A DNA stretch of 54,148 nucleotides from Branchiostoma floridae (GCF_000003815.2 NC_049996.1:15531373-15585520), one strand, 5' to 3'; positions 33,701-38,580 are shown, counted from the first letter of the stretch. Notes: generated by a model from the letters alone, not told the origin. Numbers and translations are program-made.

Positions 33701-34348
33701 TAGAATTTTGTGGCACAAAAGGAAAAGAAAATTGAGTGAGCTAGGACAGAAAAATTCAACAAGAACCGTTGACATGGTACACTTGTATTTATAAACAGAG
33801 CTCTATATAGTGAAGAACAAATCTCGAAAGTAAAGCAAACAGGAAATTTCTGTGATAGGCTCAAGGAGGCGTTTAGCTCAGGGTTGACAAACAGGTGCGA
33901 ACTTGGCCGCATGGTCTGCATGTTTGGGCCGTGGGCGAATGCTAAAATTTTGTAGCACAAAAGGAAAAGAAAATTGAGTTAGCAAAGACAGGAAAATCAA
34001 AAAACAAAACAATTTAAAAACAGTCCACTAGTGAAGAACAAATCTTGAAAGTATTACAAGAAAACAGAAAATTTCTGTGGTAACTTTCAGTTGATAAGTC
34101 AGTACATGCAACAGCAGTCTTGATGTTACAAAACACTAAGTATATATTATGGTTGCCATTGTTCAAAAGGATGGACTGACTTGACTACCTTAGCCTCTAC
34201 AATGGAGTCATCCAAAATGGTTCAAGTCTATTGCACAACTTGTCTTCCTGGTTGAAGTGACTTCTTGGGATCTGAAAAACATAATAAAGACAACCTAAAG
34301 TTACACTTACTCATTAATATAATTCGTTTACTTACCCAGGCAAAACAT
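6670..34348 (-). CDS. multi-ankyrin-repeat protein, 27 coding exons
   Basis: The 27 exons join with matching phases at all 26 junctions to 3294 nt (1097 residues), which is strong evidence for one gene. Order: a non-repeat N-terminus of about 180 residues with AFAHGPNMQTMRPSSHLFVN; ankyrin repeats such as GGTMMHLACVAQNPEAVSYL, KGLTPLCLAADLGHAITVEV, RGWTPLHYAASHNYMDIV, GSTLLMVAAENNRVENMLVL, GCTALAIAAREGHAEAVRTL, TVLHVACTRGHLHVAKYVLQ and GLTALQLAAEKGYSRIVRVL; an acidic/Ser linker (LFEDDLSDADSG); a Ser/Arg-rich stretch (RRQSRASVSSRSTARRSLFS); two further repeats (DGCTPLHRSIE, GCTALHLACRLGHKPIVKLL); and the tail IDFDSLNLRFERLKKEL. Ankyrin repeats bind proteins. The tail resembles the MIT-interacting motif of IST1, suggesting an ESCRT/VPS4 link. 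No kinase, RING, SOCS box or death domain was seen. I cannot assign an orthologue. Start codon uncertain. Confidence 0.85.
6769..7017 (-). repeat. 3-copy tandem repeat carrying the exon-27 acceptor
   Basis: Units of about 70-78 bp, each with CATCATAGAACTGCAG (the exon start plus its acceptor, read on the minus strand) and then GTCAACAAACAC..GAACATTTG. The exon itself forms the first unit, so the repeat was seeded at the splice junction. Confidence 0.8.
7176..7510 (-). mobile_element. ACTTGCCCG foldback element, copy 2
   Basis: It is the inverted counterpart of 463-797, running from CAGGGATAAACAAGTCCAC to GAAAACTTGTTCAACCCTG, with internal CGATCGGGCAAGT palindromes. It lies in the last intron of the ankyrin gene. 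Confidence 0.6.
7796..7914 (-). CDS. ankyrin gene exon 26
   Basis: 119 nt, acceptor aactacag, donor GTAAGA, phase 0 to 2. It encodes SNPNVDLNVRTIEGHLPEEM and TKTTLIQKMVAKARADAPNG, the end of the last ankyrin repeat followed by a helical segment. Confidence 0.85.
7915..9450. other. intron without recognisable genes
   Basis: AT-rich intronic DNA. A dispersed segment at about 9170-9290 (GCTCATCTGTGATGGTAGTA... with TTCTTCCAAC) recurs at 26930-27070 and in part at 13904 and 27797, so it is an interspersed repeat. Confidence 0.5.
9452..9700. mobile_element. dispersed repeat fragment
   Basis: TTCCGTCCCCTAGATTT... followed by GGAAAATTTCGAAATCTCGACCCT and ATTTCTTGCATTTTGAGG recurs in diverged form at 37570-37870, 41840-41919 and 48700-48830. 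It is an old interspersed element of unknown class. Confidence 0.5.
9798..10009 (-). CDS. ankyrin gene exon 25
   Basis: 212 nt, acceptor ctccag, donor GTAAGA. It encodes NKVSHVCAVNPRDGCTPLHR, the stretch LVQALLEADSSCVNIQDDTG and CTALHLACRLGHKPIVKLLM, two consecutive ankyrin repeats. It is GC-rich relative to its surroundings. Confidence 0.9.
9985..11215 (-). repeat. minisatellite carrying the exon-25 acceptor, about 13 extra copies
   Basis: Units of roughly 35-55 bp share GGGAGACCTTGTTTCCTGG, the complement of the exon-25 acceptor and first 19 nt. Flanks vary (ACACATGAGGTTAGGTAATG, ATGAACATGGG). Two blocks, 9985-10267 and 10744-11215, are separated by an inserted element. The first block is open in frame with exon 25. 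Confidence 0.85.
10268..10743. mobile_element. DNA element inserted in the exon-25 minisatellite
   Basis: Complementary ends GCATAACACAGTATTTATGG (left) and CCATAGGCGAAAAACTGTGT (right, imperfect) bound about 475 bp that interrupt the repeat array. The flanks TGAGG on both sides may be the target duplication. Confidence 0.5.
11240..11470 (+). repeat. 46-bp minisatellite, about 4.7 copies
   Basis: The unit contains CTGTCCTTGGTGCTGATTGG followed by ACAATCTGTTATTTGTAAAG. The same core occurs inverted as three looser copies at about 21110-21265 and once at 26850-26875, so the seed is dispersed. Confidence 0.8.
11611..11808 (-). CDS. ankyrin gene exon 24, Ser/Arg-rich
   Basis: 198 nt, acceptor tattcag, donor GTAAGA. 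It encodes TDSRRQSRASVSSRSTARRS, FSGRDRDHDSAVTEPTDTAS and SKSTSSRLKGSLSIYLDG. Low-complexity and probably disordered; R-x-x-S motifs suggest phosphorylation (inference). Confidence 0.85.
12141..12251 (-). CDS. ankyrin gene exon 23
   Basis: 111 nt, acceptor tttttcag, donor GTTAGT. It encodes PDYTAVKERYTSLQLPHTGE and KELLQLPSAAESSPSL, part of the linker. Confidence 0.8.
12419..13190 (-). mobile_element. tRNA-derived SINE, split by an insertion
   Basis: On the minus strand at about 13112-13036 there is a Pol III-type A box (TGGCCGAGTGGGTAGAGTG) and B box (GTCGCGAGTTGATCCC). The conserved body GGTGGGCCGACAACTCTCTC recurs in a diverged copy at 20290-20730. The SINE is interrupted by the element at 12553-12983. 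Confidence 0.7.
12553..12983 (+). mobile_element. full-length GGTACCGGTAC element with 10-bp target duplication
   Basis: The ends AGGGCTGGGTACCGGTAC and GTACCGATACCCAGCCCT are complementary. Both sides carry AGTGCTGAGT (12543-12552 and 12984-12993). The interior is a chain of GGTCCAGGTCCGG-like palindromes. Other copies are at 2842-3247 and 33175-33560. Confidence 0.8.
13411..13690 (-). mobile_element. second tRNA-derived SINE
   Basis: Minus strand A box (GCGTAGTCCAGTGGTTAGTG) and B box (GTGGGTTCGTTCCCGG) lie at about 13675-13600, followed by a body containing ATGTCGCTCACCCGACATGC. A truncated second copy is at 13738-13860. Confidence 0.7.
13929..14058. repeat. near-perfect 56-bp inverted repeat (hairpin)
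   Basis: Arms 13929-13984 and 14003-14058 differ at one position and enclose an 18-nt loop. The outer end reads CATATTGAAAAAGTTTAAAC. Both orientations are intronic in the ankyrin gene. Confidence 0.9.
14171..14262 (-). CDS. ankyrin gene exon 22
   Basis: 92 nt, acceptor ttctgcag, weak donor ACAA|GTCAGT chosen because it keeps the frame. It encodes SLFEDDLSDADSGTCVEDST and PMGASASTVT, an acidic and Ser/Thr-rich linker. Confidence 0.75.
14658..14694 (-). CDS. ankyrin gene exon 21 (distal copy of five)
   Basis: A 37-nt exon encoding VYEDNCLSDMD, acceptor taattacag and donor GTTAGA. It is the copy nearest exon 22 and the only one with donor GTTAGA; the other four use GTATGA. Phase 1-in and 2-out fit exons 20 and 22 only if one copy (or a multiple of three more) is included. 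Confidence 0.7.
14658..15013 (-). repeat. 75-bp tandem repeat: five copies of a complete micro-exon
   Basis: Exon copies lie at 14658-14694, 14733-14769, 14808-14844, 14883-14919 and 14958-14994, each with acceptor (CTAATAACAG, or AATTACAG in the last) and donor. The 38-nt spacers (GTATGATCCAGATATTACTG...) are nearly identical. 75 is a multiple of three, so the whole array is open on both strands. Confidence 0.9.
15014..15153 (-). CDS. ankyrin gene exon 20
   Basis: 140 nt, acceptor tctaaag. It encodes MDTLRNKKGLPQLKTIWQPP and DGDTPLMVACSHGNLDY. The donor is uncertain: ATTACT|GTACCT fits the phase but leaves only 19 nt before the first exon-21 copy, too short for an intron, so splicing must reach a more distal copy. 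Confidence 0.75.
15655..15856. mobile_element. CTAGTTCACCTTTATCC foldback, copy 1
   Basis: Ends TAATGCTAGTTTACCTTTAT and ATAGGTAAACTAATGTTA are complementary, with inner symmetric GATATCCCTAA segments. The family recurs four times between 29.5 and 33.2 kb. Confidence 0.65.
15961..16343 (+). mobile_element. 400-bp ACCTTTCTCA MITE, copy 2
   Basis: Same family and orientation as 843-1242; inverted ends ACCTTTCTCACGCGG and CAGCGTGAGAAAG. Confidence 0.7.
16500..16692. mobile_element. small inverted-repeat element
   Basis: ATTCCACCAGGTGCCATTAT and its near complement ATAATGACACCTGGTGGAAT end a 190-bp foldback with a second inner symmetry (GAAGACAATCTTGAGAAGGC). It sits between two copies of the exon-19 end. 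Confidence 0.65.
16793..16930 (-). CDS. ankyrin gene exon 19
   Basis: 138 nt, acceptor ctacccag, donor GTAGCA. It encodes ILECLEHRDLLEDAGRLFSM and PEKHTQASGLLFLETVFQDL WRKLQ, a helical non-repeat segment. The 3' 48 nt plus donor recur at about 16424-16483, and the acceptor region recurs at 17156-17195, so both junctions were copied into their introns. Confidence 0.8.
16971..17035 (-). mobile_element. 3' tail of a CR1/L2-like retroposon
   Basis: (TGAA)n followed by CTTTATTGCGCGACATTTGT is the complement of an AATAAAG(TTCA)n tail, as seen at the 3' ends of CR1/L2-type LINEs. No reverse transcriptase is present. Confidence 0.4.
17769..17980 (+). mobile_element. 212-bp TTCGCGG MITE, copy 2 (best preserved)
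   Basis: It begins TACTGTAAATGCATTTAAG and ends in the exact complement CTTAAATGCATTTACAGTA, with repeated TTCGCGGTRG motifs. TA at both ends may be the target site. Other copies: 5466-5667, 27573-27784, 43923-44116 and a remnant at 26246-26346. Confidence 0.85.
18582..18723 (-). CDS. ankyrin gene exon 18
   Basis: 142 nt, acceptor ttgctag|GTTAC, donor GTGGGT. It encodes YSRIVRVLLQNGATTALLDA and YGELFSCPQYQGVQMLIETH RKRHLE. The acceptor choice is fixed by phase with exon 17 (AAEKG|YSRIV). Confidence 0.85.
18724..19715 (-). repeat. compound repeat carrying the exon-18 acceptor
   Basis: Two nested units: a 34-bp unit CTGTAACCTAGCAACAGGAG + ATGATGTCATGTTA with the acceptor TTGCTAG|GTTAC (about 17 copies), and five longer copies that also carry about 78 nt of the exon start (near 18826, 19003, 19148, 19331 and 19475). 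Higher-order units of roughly 145-180 bp result. Confidence 0.9.
20004..20202 (-). CDS. ankyrin gene exon 17
   Basis: 199 nt, acceptor cttacag, donor GTAGAA. It encodes RNGDISRLHKASKNTVLHVA, CTRGHLHVAKYVLQFCRKSQ and VNAAGLTALQLAAEKG, two ankyrin repeats. Confidence 0.9.
20290..20730 (-). mobile_element. diverged SINE related to 12419-13190
   Basis: It shares GGGCAGCCCCCAT, TCTACCCACTTGGCCATTGC and GAGAGTAGTCGGCCCACCCA with the other SINE, interrupted by an unrelated segment around 20545-20645. Confidence 0.55.
20816..20890 (-). CDS. ankyrin gene exon 16
   Basis: 75 nt, phase 0-0, acceptor ttaccag, donor GTATGC. It encodes TGAGDWPMYLAAENGHLDVM KILYE, one ankyrin repeat. Confidence 0.88.
21100..21265 (-). 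repeat. three loose copies of the TGTCCTTGGTGCTGATTGG repeat
   Basis: TCCAATCAGCACCAAGGACA and variants occur three times, the reverse complement of the 46-bp minisatellite at 11240-11470. Confidence 0.65.
21482..21587 (-). CDS. ankyrin gene exon 15
   Basis: 106 nt, acceptor acccccag, donor GTAAGT. It encodes RQSELITPLLFECAINGDAD and RLFCTLESGDEVNQT. Confidence 0.88.
21987..22057 (-). CDS. ankyrin gene exon 14
   Basis: 71 nt, acceptor ttgtgtag, donor GTGAGT. It encodes GLEQALKLATTPEIQSAVRY AID. Confidence 0.85.
22190..22680 (-). repeat. degenerate array of about 60-bp units with donor-like cores
   Basis: About seven to eight copies of TCCCTTACCATGAGGCCTTG followed by TCTTAATGAACAGATTATGA. 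The core reads, on the minus strand, CTCATGGTAAGGG, like the exon-13 donor. It is more diverged than the adjoining 37-bp array and appears older. Confidence 0.75.
22683..24428 (-). repeat. 37-bp minisatellite, about 47 copies, each with a 5' splice site
   Basis: The unit on the minus strand is GTAAGGGATCATATCACATT + ACAGACAGGGTCTCACG. The first copy is the end of exon 13 with its donor CACG|GTAAGG. Two subtypes alternate (ATATCACATTACAG and ATCTTACACTACAG), and donor variants include CTCA|GTAAGG and CACA|GTAAGG. The array plus the degenerate block fill almost all of intron 13. Confidence 0.95.
24392..24509 (-). CDS. ankyrin gene exon 13
   Basis: 118 nt, acceptor gtttacag. It encodes HGANPSIPDVEGLLPVHHAC and RNRCFIVVEIISHYRQGLT. 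The donor (CACG|GTAAGG) is the one repeated through the downstream intron; the last 12 codons are themselves the first repeat unit. Confidence 0.85.
24875..24942 (-). CDS. ankyrin gene exon 12
   Basis: 68 nt, acceptor ccttcag, donor GTGAGT. It encodes SGCTALAIAAREGHAEAVRT LL. Confidence 0.9.
25003..25191. mobile_element. foldback element with GACGTTTCGAGTGACATC
   Basis: Arms of about 75 bp (AATATTCAAATACAACTCAA... and its complement) with inner GTTTCGAGTGACATC / GATGTCACTTGAAAC and CTAGTGACGCTGAAGAAGAG spacer. A related half copy lies at 35105-35180. Confidence 0.75.
25490..25650 (-). repeat. partial tandem copies of the exon-11 end and donor
   Basis: ACCCGTTCGTGCTGTGCGTC and the next 55 nt recur at 25507-25573, with a shorter copy at 25608-25625, each preceded by CCATCCCTC (donor GTGAGGG in the minus strand). 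Confidence 0.8.
25663..25821 (-). CDS. ankyrin gene exon 11
   Basis: 159 nt, phase 0-0, acceptor atctccag, donor GTGAGG. It encodes GQLLGKDLTRRDLFVTDMTG, STLLMVAAENNRVENMLVLL and GMEECPIDAQHER. Confidence 0.9.
26118..26139. repeat. (TC)n microsatellite
   Basis: About ten TC dinucleotides in an intron. Confidence 0.9.
26246..26346. mobile_element. remnant of the TTCGCGG MITE
   Basis: ATCGCGAACTGAAAACCACC and CTTAAATGCATTTGCAGTA match the right half of the 17769-17980 family. It abuts the extra exon-10 end at 26346. Confidence 0.55.
26346..26425 (-). repeat. duplicate of the exon-10 end and donor
   Basis: TACCTCTTGCACCAAGTGCC + GATAGTACCAACATCTCTCC repeats 26456-26515, a tandem duplication of about 113 bp of the donor and last 40-50 nt of exon 10. 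Confidence 0.85.
26459..26615 (-). CDS. ankyrin gene exon 10
   Basis: 157 nt, acceptor accacag, donor GTAACC. It encodes CLLKRGADVNLESYNGLRPD, DVAKRYDAADCTEIIGSKRT and ERCRYYRHLVQE. The donor-side end is duplicated downstream. Confidence 0.9.
26655..26875. mobile_element. partial ACTTGCCCG element, copy 3
   Basis: CCAGATTTTTCCATTGAGTG through GGTTTGGGCAAGTACATTTT matches the interior of 7176-7510. It then runs into one CCCTGTCCTTGGTGCTGATT unit. Confidence 0.55.
27172..27275 (-). CDS. ankyrin gene exon 9
   Basis: 104 nt, acceptor ctgtccag, donor GTACAG. It encodes VLICILGADPNKCDLVRGWT and PLHYAASHNYMDIV, a canonical ankyrin repeat. Confidence 0.92.
27573..27784 (+). mobile_element. 212-bp TTCGCGG MITE, copy 3
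   Basis: TACTGCAAATGCATTTAAGT to TTTCTGCATTCACAGTA; same length as the 17769 copy. Confidence 0.8.
27873..28000 (-). CDS. ankyrin gene exon 8
   Basis: 128 nt, acceptor tacccag, donor GTACGT. It encodes VDQLDLLMTLVCIQGADVNA and YNGKGLTPLCLAADLGHAIT VE. Confidence 0.92.
28015..28270 (+). repeat. 31-bp minisatellite
   Basis: GGGTGATGTCCAAATATGGA + AGAACATGTTA repeats about seven times, then decays. It starts within 15-30 bp of the exon-8 acceptor but does not include it. Confidence 0.85.
28399..28471 (-). CDS. ankyrin gene exon 7
   Basis: 73 nt, acceptor ttctgcag, donor GTAAGC. It encodes TMEFDVNNEKSAEGDLLIHI AAAG. Confidence 0.88.
28805..29262 (-). repeat. decayed copies of the exon-6 end and donor
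   Basis: CCTGTAGTTTGATCTGCAGC at 29070-29090 repeats the exon-6 donor and last codons (DELQIKLQ). Weaker copies (AGTTTAATCTGCCCCTCC, TTTATCTACCCCTCCTAGAT) with the flank ATCATTGCTGTAGGT occur at 28820-28880 and 29190-29240. Confidence 0.65.
29268..29461 (-). CDS. ankyrin gene exon 6
   Basis: 194 nt, acceptor aatttcag, donor GTAAAC. It encodes RTADQVCYCPKTRKILQPFK, SAMQAVAQPSPRKKSVAYVS and VQQKQDIFSLAEEGHYDELQ IKLQ, linking two ankyrin blocks. Confidence 0.9.
29584..29797. mobile_element. CTAGTTCACCTTTATCC foldback, copy 2
   Basis: TAACGCTAGTTCACCTTTAT and ATAAAGGTGAACTAGCGTTA form the ends, with symmetric GGGATATCAAGTC arms. Confidence 0.8.
29910..30035 (-). CDS. ankyrin gene exon 5
   Basis: 126 nt, acceptor gttgcag, donor GTAGGT. 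It encodes PDQRFEPLGGTMMHLACVAQ and NPEAVSYLTSVGVNLKAQDR N, an ankyrin repeat. Confidence 0.9.
30345..30795 (-). repeat. 85-93 bp minisatellite, five copies
   Basis: Each unit carries CCCTTTTTTGTTAGCAGGCC, CATTGGCCAGTGAGGCAGTG and TTCCTGAAAATTTGCATAAA. It is intronic and does not include an exon. Confidence 0.85.
31034..31253. mobile_element. CTAGTTCACCTTTATCC foldback, copy 3
   Basis: GTAACGCTAGTTCACCTTTA and AAAGGTGAACTAGCGTTAC ends; same family as 29584. Confidence 0.8.
32042..32269. mobile_element. CTAGTTCACCTTTATCC foldback, copy 4
   Basis: GTAACATTAGTTCACCTTTA and GATAAACTAGCGTTAC ends. It ends 14 bp before the exon-4 donor. Confidence 0.75.
32284..32408 (-). CDS. ankyrin gene exon 4
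   Basis: 125 nt, acceptor tcaaaag, donor GTGAGT. It encodes ILVGEIHTNTSLQGAVLYLC and KLVLRCGPVRVLKALVEQKI I, a degenerate ankyrin repeat. Confidence 0.85.
32776..32917 (-). CDS. ankyrin gene exon 3
   Basis: 142 nt, acceptor attcccag, donor GTATGT. It encodes AVHPQRVSPEESICNTFWRP, RLTFHSFQHGRSLVDFGSLW and PDGDHL. Not an ankyrin repeat; family unknown. Confidence 0.82.
32941..33170. mobile_element. CTAGTTCACCTTTATCC foldback, copy 5
   Basis: CACGCTAGTTCACCTTTAGC and GGATAAAGGTGAACTGGTGT ends, in intron 2. Confidence 0.7.
33175..33558 (-). mobile_element. GGTACCGGTAC-type element, copy 3
   Basis: It contains AGGATCAGGTCCAGG and TCGGTCCAACATCCG, CTGGTACC at the right end, all shared with 12553-12983. 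The right end abuts the exon-2 donor at 33558. Confidence 0.55.
33559..33699 (-). CDS. ankyrin gene exon 2
   Basis: 141 nt, acceptor attctag, donor GTACCA. It encodes AFAHGPNMQTMRPSSHLFVN, PELTTSSSSYCTITSSMESS and TQSESFP. Ser-rich. Confidence 0.75.
33862..33990 (-). repeat. extra copy of the exon-2 start with acceptor
   Basis: Acceptor ttttag|CATTCGCCCACGG (exon side from 33941) and the next 65 nt repeat exon 2 at about 240 bp distance, including the upstream AAAAGGAAAAGAAAATTGAG tract. It diverges after VNPEL and no donor is evident. Confidence 0.8.
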
Positions 34349-34570
34349 GTCTGTTCTTGATGCTGAATAAAACGACTTGGAAAAACGTTTGAAACAGTTC
34401 CGAAGAGCTCGTCCATGTGTGCTGGTCGGCAAAGAGACTGTATTGTGGTATGACTGAGGTACGCTGTCTGCGTGCGTAAGCAGTCAGGAAAACTGCGAAG
34501 CACACATTATGACAACGTGACTGCACGCCCGAGAGGCCTTTCTCAGAAAGAATTTGGGTCAACACCCTCA
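34336..34570 (-). CDS. ankyrin gene exon 1 (5' border uncertain)
   Basis: A strong donor CCTGG|GTAAGT ends the exon at 34336. ATG at 34348-34346 gives MFCL and joins exon 2 in phase (G|CG), so this is my choice. Another ATG at 34416 (MDELFGTVSNVFPSRFIQHQ) is in a different frame and would not fit exon 2. The 5' border is a guess, placed near the top of the open GC-richer segment. Confidence 0.45.
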
Positions 34571-34574
34571 GCAT

Positions 34575-35700
34575 GTCAAAGTAAACAACTCCCAGGCAAA
34601 CAAGTATTCATCTCAAGGTGGGGTGTCCGTGCATGCGTAACATTGGCCTGGGTTACCGCAGGGTAATCCTCTCACATGTCTCGCGGGTTACCACAGGTCA
34701 GTCTAAGGATTATGTCAGATAATCCTAAAAAACAGACGCTGTTATGAAATGGTGTTCTCAAAGCTAAAAGGCAGTTGGATGACGGAGGCTTTCTTTGCAA
34801 AATATTTAGGATGCGTTTGGAGAGATGATGGTGACGTCAGCAAACTGTCTGGCATGGTGAAGCGGCGCCAGCGTTATGACCGATGGCTGGGAGTCACATC
34901 ACACTCAGCATCACAAGGAAAACTTAACAGGCTGCTTCATGAAATATTGTTAGAAATGACTTCGTGGCCATATCACAACTTCAGGCCTAGACTTGCTAGA
35001 GTTTGAAATACTATTTTTTTTTCCTCATGAGTAATATTACATGAAATTCAATCATTTCTTCCAATGCAATGCAATGCAATATTGTATATTGATTTGTTTT
35101 GGCAGTTCATTCTAGTGATGCTGAAGAAGAGTGATGGATGTCAGTCGAAACGTCCAGAAGTAAATCTCTGAGCTGAGCTGCCTTTGAATATTGCTTACCT
35201 GGATGTCTAAACTTCATTAACATACCTTTGTGCTGTTACTTGTAATCCTGCAAGATTTTACCTCCAATTTGAAAAGAATTTCTCTCCCGTTGTTATATTG
35301 TATAATTAATATGTTGACTACCAACAACCTAATGTTGGTCATAAAAGAACGTGCCCTTTGCAATACAGAATGCCTTAGTTTGCTGAAATGTTATGACTTG
35401 TTGTACTAGATTCTTCATACATTTTCAGTCATCCATCAAAGTGTGACAAAGCAGGTCTGTGGGACCTTTTAGCTAGGTACACATATTAACATGTTATGCT
35501 CAAAAGCACTTAGTAAGCAGATTTTCCCAGACAGCACAGCAATCACAGCTAAACGCACCATTTACACTTGACCATCACACGAAAGGTTACCAGAGTTCAT
35601 TCTACATTCCTGGTGTTGTACACAAGGCCAAGCCCATTGACAAATGTTTAAAGCAATGTACAAACACACAACACAACATGCAATATTTTGCATTTCTTAT
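34575..35700. other. upstream region of the ankyrin gene
   Basis: A palindromic TGACGTCA (CRE-type) lies at 34832-34839, about 260-500 bp upstream of the first exon. A half copy of the GTTTCGA foldback is at 35105-35180. No exon is convincing. Confidence 0.4.
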
Positions 35701-35719
35701 GTTCTAAATGCTCTTGAAC

Positions 35720-35890
35720 AAAGAGAGAAAGAAAGAGAGAAGGAAAGAAAGAAGGAAGAAAGATTGAAAGAAAGAAAAAGAGAATGAAAGAATGAAAAAG
35801 TAAGAATGAAGGAAAGAAAAAAATTTGAAAGAAAGAATGAAAGAGAACAAAAGAAAAAGATGGAAAGAAAGAAAGAAAGAAAGATCAAAA
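35720..35890 (+). repeat. (GAAA)n-type low-complexity tract
   Basis: GAAAGAAAG and GAAT variants over about 170 bp. It produces artificial Lys/Glu or Phe/Ser reading frames. Confidence 0.9.
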
Positions 35891-36396
35891 CCATCATGAT
35901 TGATGAACATCTTAGACAATTCGAATGCTTAATCAAATGCAAAAACATTAAATTAAATACACTGTACAACTTACCATATACTAGAGCTGGCGATCAACTA
36001 AGGTTTCCCTTGTGCATTGCTGCAAACTTGTGTATCCTCGGCCCACACTGGAAAAGGTTGAATGAAGAGTGTTACATGAATTACAGACCTCTCAATATGA
36101 CACAACACAATGATAGCTTCTAGACATTATGTCATATACTCATTTCCAAAAAAGCACCCTAAACTTGCTTGTTGGGAAAGCCTTTCCTTCCTTAGACGCA
36201 GCACTTTTAGTAAAAACAACATATCCACGGTTGTTTGACATAGATGCAGCAGCGTCAACTCTACAGGAAGTATTGGCATTGGCAAAGCTAAAAACCACAG
36301 CAAAAGCTTAGGACTAATGAGTAATGTGACATCATCCCGACTACATCAAAGACATTATTGTCCTAACGATACCAGTTAGACGTCACCGTTATGTTA

Positions 36397-36766
36397 CAGG
36401 GCTCGAAATACAGGGGTTTTGTGCACCCAGGTGCACCCAAAATTGGAGCTGTGCACCCAATTATTTTCTGTGGGTGCACAGGGTGCACCTAAATGTTTTT
36501 ATGGGCTTATGTATGTTAAGATGTCAGTATACTAAGTAAACACCATATTCTTGATATCTGTGTTAGAAAGATAATAGAATGACTGTCATAGTACTTCCGA
36601 TTTCTGAAGAGCTCCGTTCAAATTACTAATTTAGTAGGTTTGCAATTAGGATATTCTGATATTCTACTTTATTTTATTTGGTGCACCCAAAAATATTTTG
36701 GTGCACCCAATTTTCTAGGTTGGGTGCACCAGTGCACCTATTCCCAAAAATGAATTTCGAGCCCTG
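36397..36766. mobile_element. CAGGGCTCGAAAT element (hAT-like ends)
   Basis: The ends CAGGGCTCGAAAT and ATTTCGAGCCCTG are complementary. The interior has clustered GGTGCACCC motifs. TGTTA flanks both sides. CAGGG ends suggest the hAT superfamily. Confidence 0.65.
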
Positions 36767-37565
36767 TGTTATCATGCAAAATCAAAGTGTCAGCAGGAAA
36801 AAGTTAAGCCTCCATGCAGACATGTCAGCAGGATAATAAAAGGAAAGAATTTGGGCAAATAGGGACAAATGAGTTTTCAGTCAGTCTTTTGCAGTCTATC
36901 TGCTGGCTGGTCAGTTCAAATTAACTCCATACTAGACCTTTATTCCTAACTTGACCAAAGTCCCCTATAACGTTAACTATTCGGTCAAGTGGGAATTTGG
37001 TAGAGACAAAGGGAAAAAGGCTGACTGGCAAGTTTGAATGGTAATTATTGCACTCAGAATGGTTAATTCCGGAATAGAAGTTGCACTTCTATGAAAATGA
37101 CTGCAATATAGTTTATTGCAAATTCTTGCCCGTGGGCTAATTGCAGTTAACATAAAAAGATTCAAACAAATGTACACGATACAAAATCACAAGTGTCTAC
37201 TCTAATCTAAAGCTAGTAAAATCTAACTCTAGATCCTGGGTTAATGGGTTCGACTCCTTATATAATAAATATAATGGGAACGAAATGTTTAGAAAAAGAA
37301 TGTTAACTCATTTGGCAAATTTCCATGCTGATACCAATGAACAAAATAATCATTTTACTGCTGATAAACAAGGCATTGAGTTTGAATTTGGAGATTACCA
37401 ATAAGGTTGTGTTTGGCAGAGATTAAAAAAAATGGTTACGTATGTCACGGTATGTGTTAATCTTCCCTTTCAAGGACTCAAAAACGTGTACATACAATAT
37501 GTACATGTACTCTCATTCAGCCTTCAAGTTGACCATTATTAAAAACAACAACTTCTGTCATGCCA
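36767..37565. other. gene-free intergenic stretch
   Basis: AT-rich, no exon, tandem repeat or inverted repeat that I can support. Confidence 0.5.
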
Positions 37566-37569
37566 TGGA

Positions 37570-37990
37570 CTGAGGGGGTGAAAACCATGCCCGTAGCCAG
37601 GATTTCGGTTGAAATCTTGACCCTGTGAAACGCTATTTTCTGCATTTTGACTAGCAAAATTTGCTGGAAGACTAAGCCAAGTTTAACGGAATTTCTATCA
37701 TAGATATACAAGGCTGTCGACTCCCCCCAAAATATGTTCACCATGTCCAACAGCGAAGATGCGAGGCGTCGCAATGGAGGTCCGGGAAATTTTGAAACCT
37801 GGACCCTCTGAAATGCTATTTCCTGCAATTTCTGGGAAAAATTTTGCTAATAGACTCACTGAAAATTCTATCATTGAAAAATGCCAGTCAGTCCACCTAT
37901 GAAAGAAAATCTTGGACTGTAAAACTAAAAAGTGGACCTTTGAGTGTGAAAAAGTGGACCTTTTGGCATGTGTGTCTTCCGAACCCCCCG
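37570..37990. mobile_element. dispersed repeat, two tandem-like fragments
   Basis: TGAAACGCTATTTTCTGCAT and TGAAATGCTATTTCCTGCAA introduce two related fragments ending in GAACCCCCCCTGGCTACGGG; same family as 9452-9700. Confidence 0.5.
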
Positions 37991-38224
37991 AACCCCCCCT
38001 GGCTACGGGCATGAAAACAACTGCTGTTTGGAAATGCTGATTTCCGTACCGGCCAACACAAGCTCATTAGTCTGTACAAAGTCTCCTTTAATTTTTCTTG
38101 CCCAGCGGACACAAATCACGCTCAGCACGTCGCCATCTGTCTGGCCAAAGCAACTTCTGAGAAATTCGCAGAATCTCGTACACATGTAACACTAACCGGT
38201 TTGAACCGGGGACAGACCGGCTCC

Positions 38225-38580
38225 GACAGGCTTTTAGCTAGGATTTTATTATAGGGAGTCCAAATTTATTGGTGACTCGCGGTAAGTGACTATTGTAGGG
38301 GGGTCTGGGGGCATCCACCTTCCATGGTGCAGAGTTTTTGATGATTTTAAGTTTAAAAAGTGCATTCTAAGGTATCGTAAGAGGCAAAAACACTGTTACA
38401 GAGGTCACAGTAGAAGACTGTGACCAAAGATGACCTGGTAGCATCCCTGGTCAATCAGAATTTCATGCCTGTCAGAGAATTTTCTCCCCAGTGTAAGGGC
38501 GTCTAGTGTGTGAAATTTCTTGTTATTCTAAGAAAAGTCGTCCAGACGATGCGTTGACACATGCCTGGCTAAAAGCCTGG
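38225..38580. mobile_element. inverted-repeat element with GCTTTTAGC ends
   Basis: CAGGCTTTTAGCTAGGATTT (left) and CATGCCTGGCTAAAAGCCTG (right) are partly complementary and bound about 355 bp. Confidence 0.5.

Noticed and set aside
34749-35006. 85-codon plus-strand ORF
   Set aside because: It is open and has an ATG, but has no recognisable motif, no splice partner and lies in the ankyrin 5' flank. It cannot be told from chance.
35697-36123. Lys/Glu-rich and Phe/Ser-rich ORFs
   Set aside because: Low-complexity GAAA tract; no splice sites or conserved residues.
36129-36311. 60-codon plus-strand ORF
   Set aside because: No homology recognised, no splice or poly(A) context.
38003-38185. 60-codon minus-strand ORF (MCTRFCEFLRSCFG...)
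   Set aside because: Protein-like composition, but next to dispersed repeats and with no donor or partner exon.
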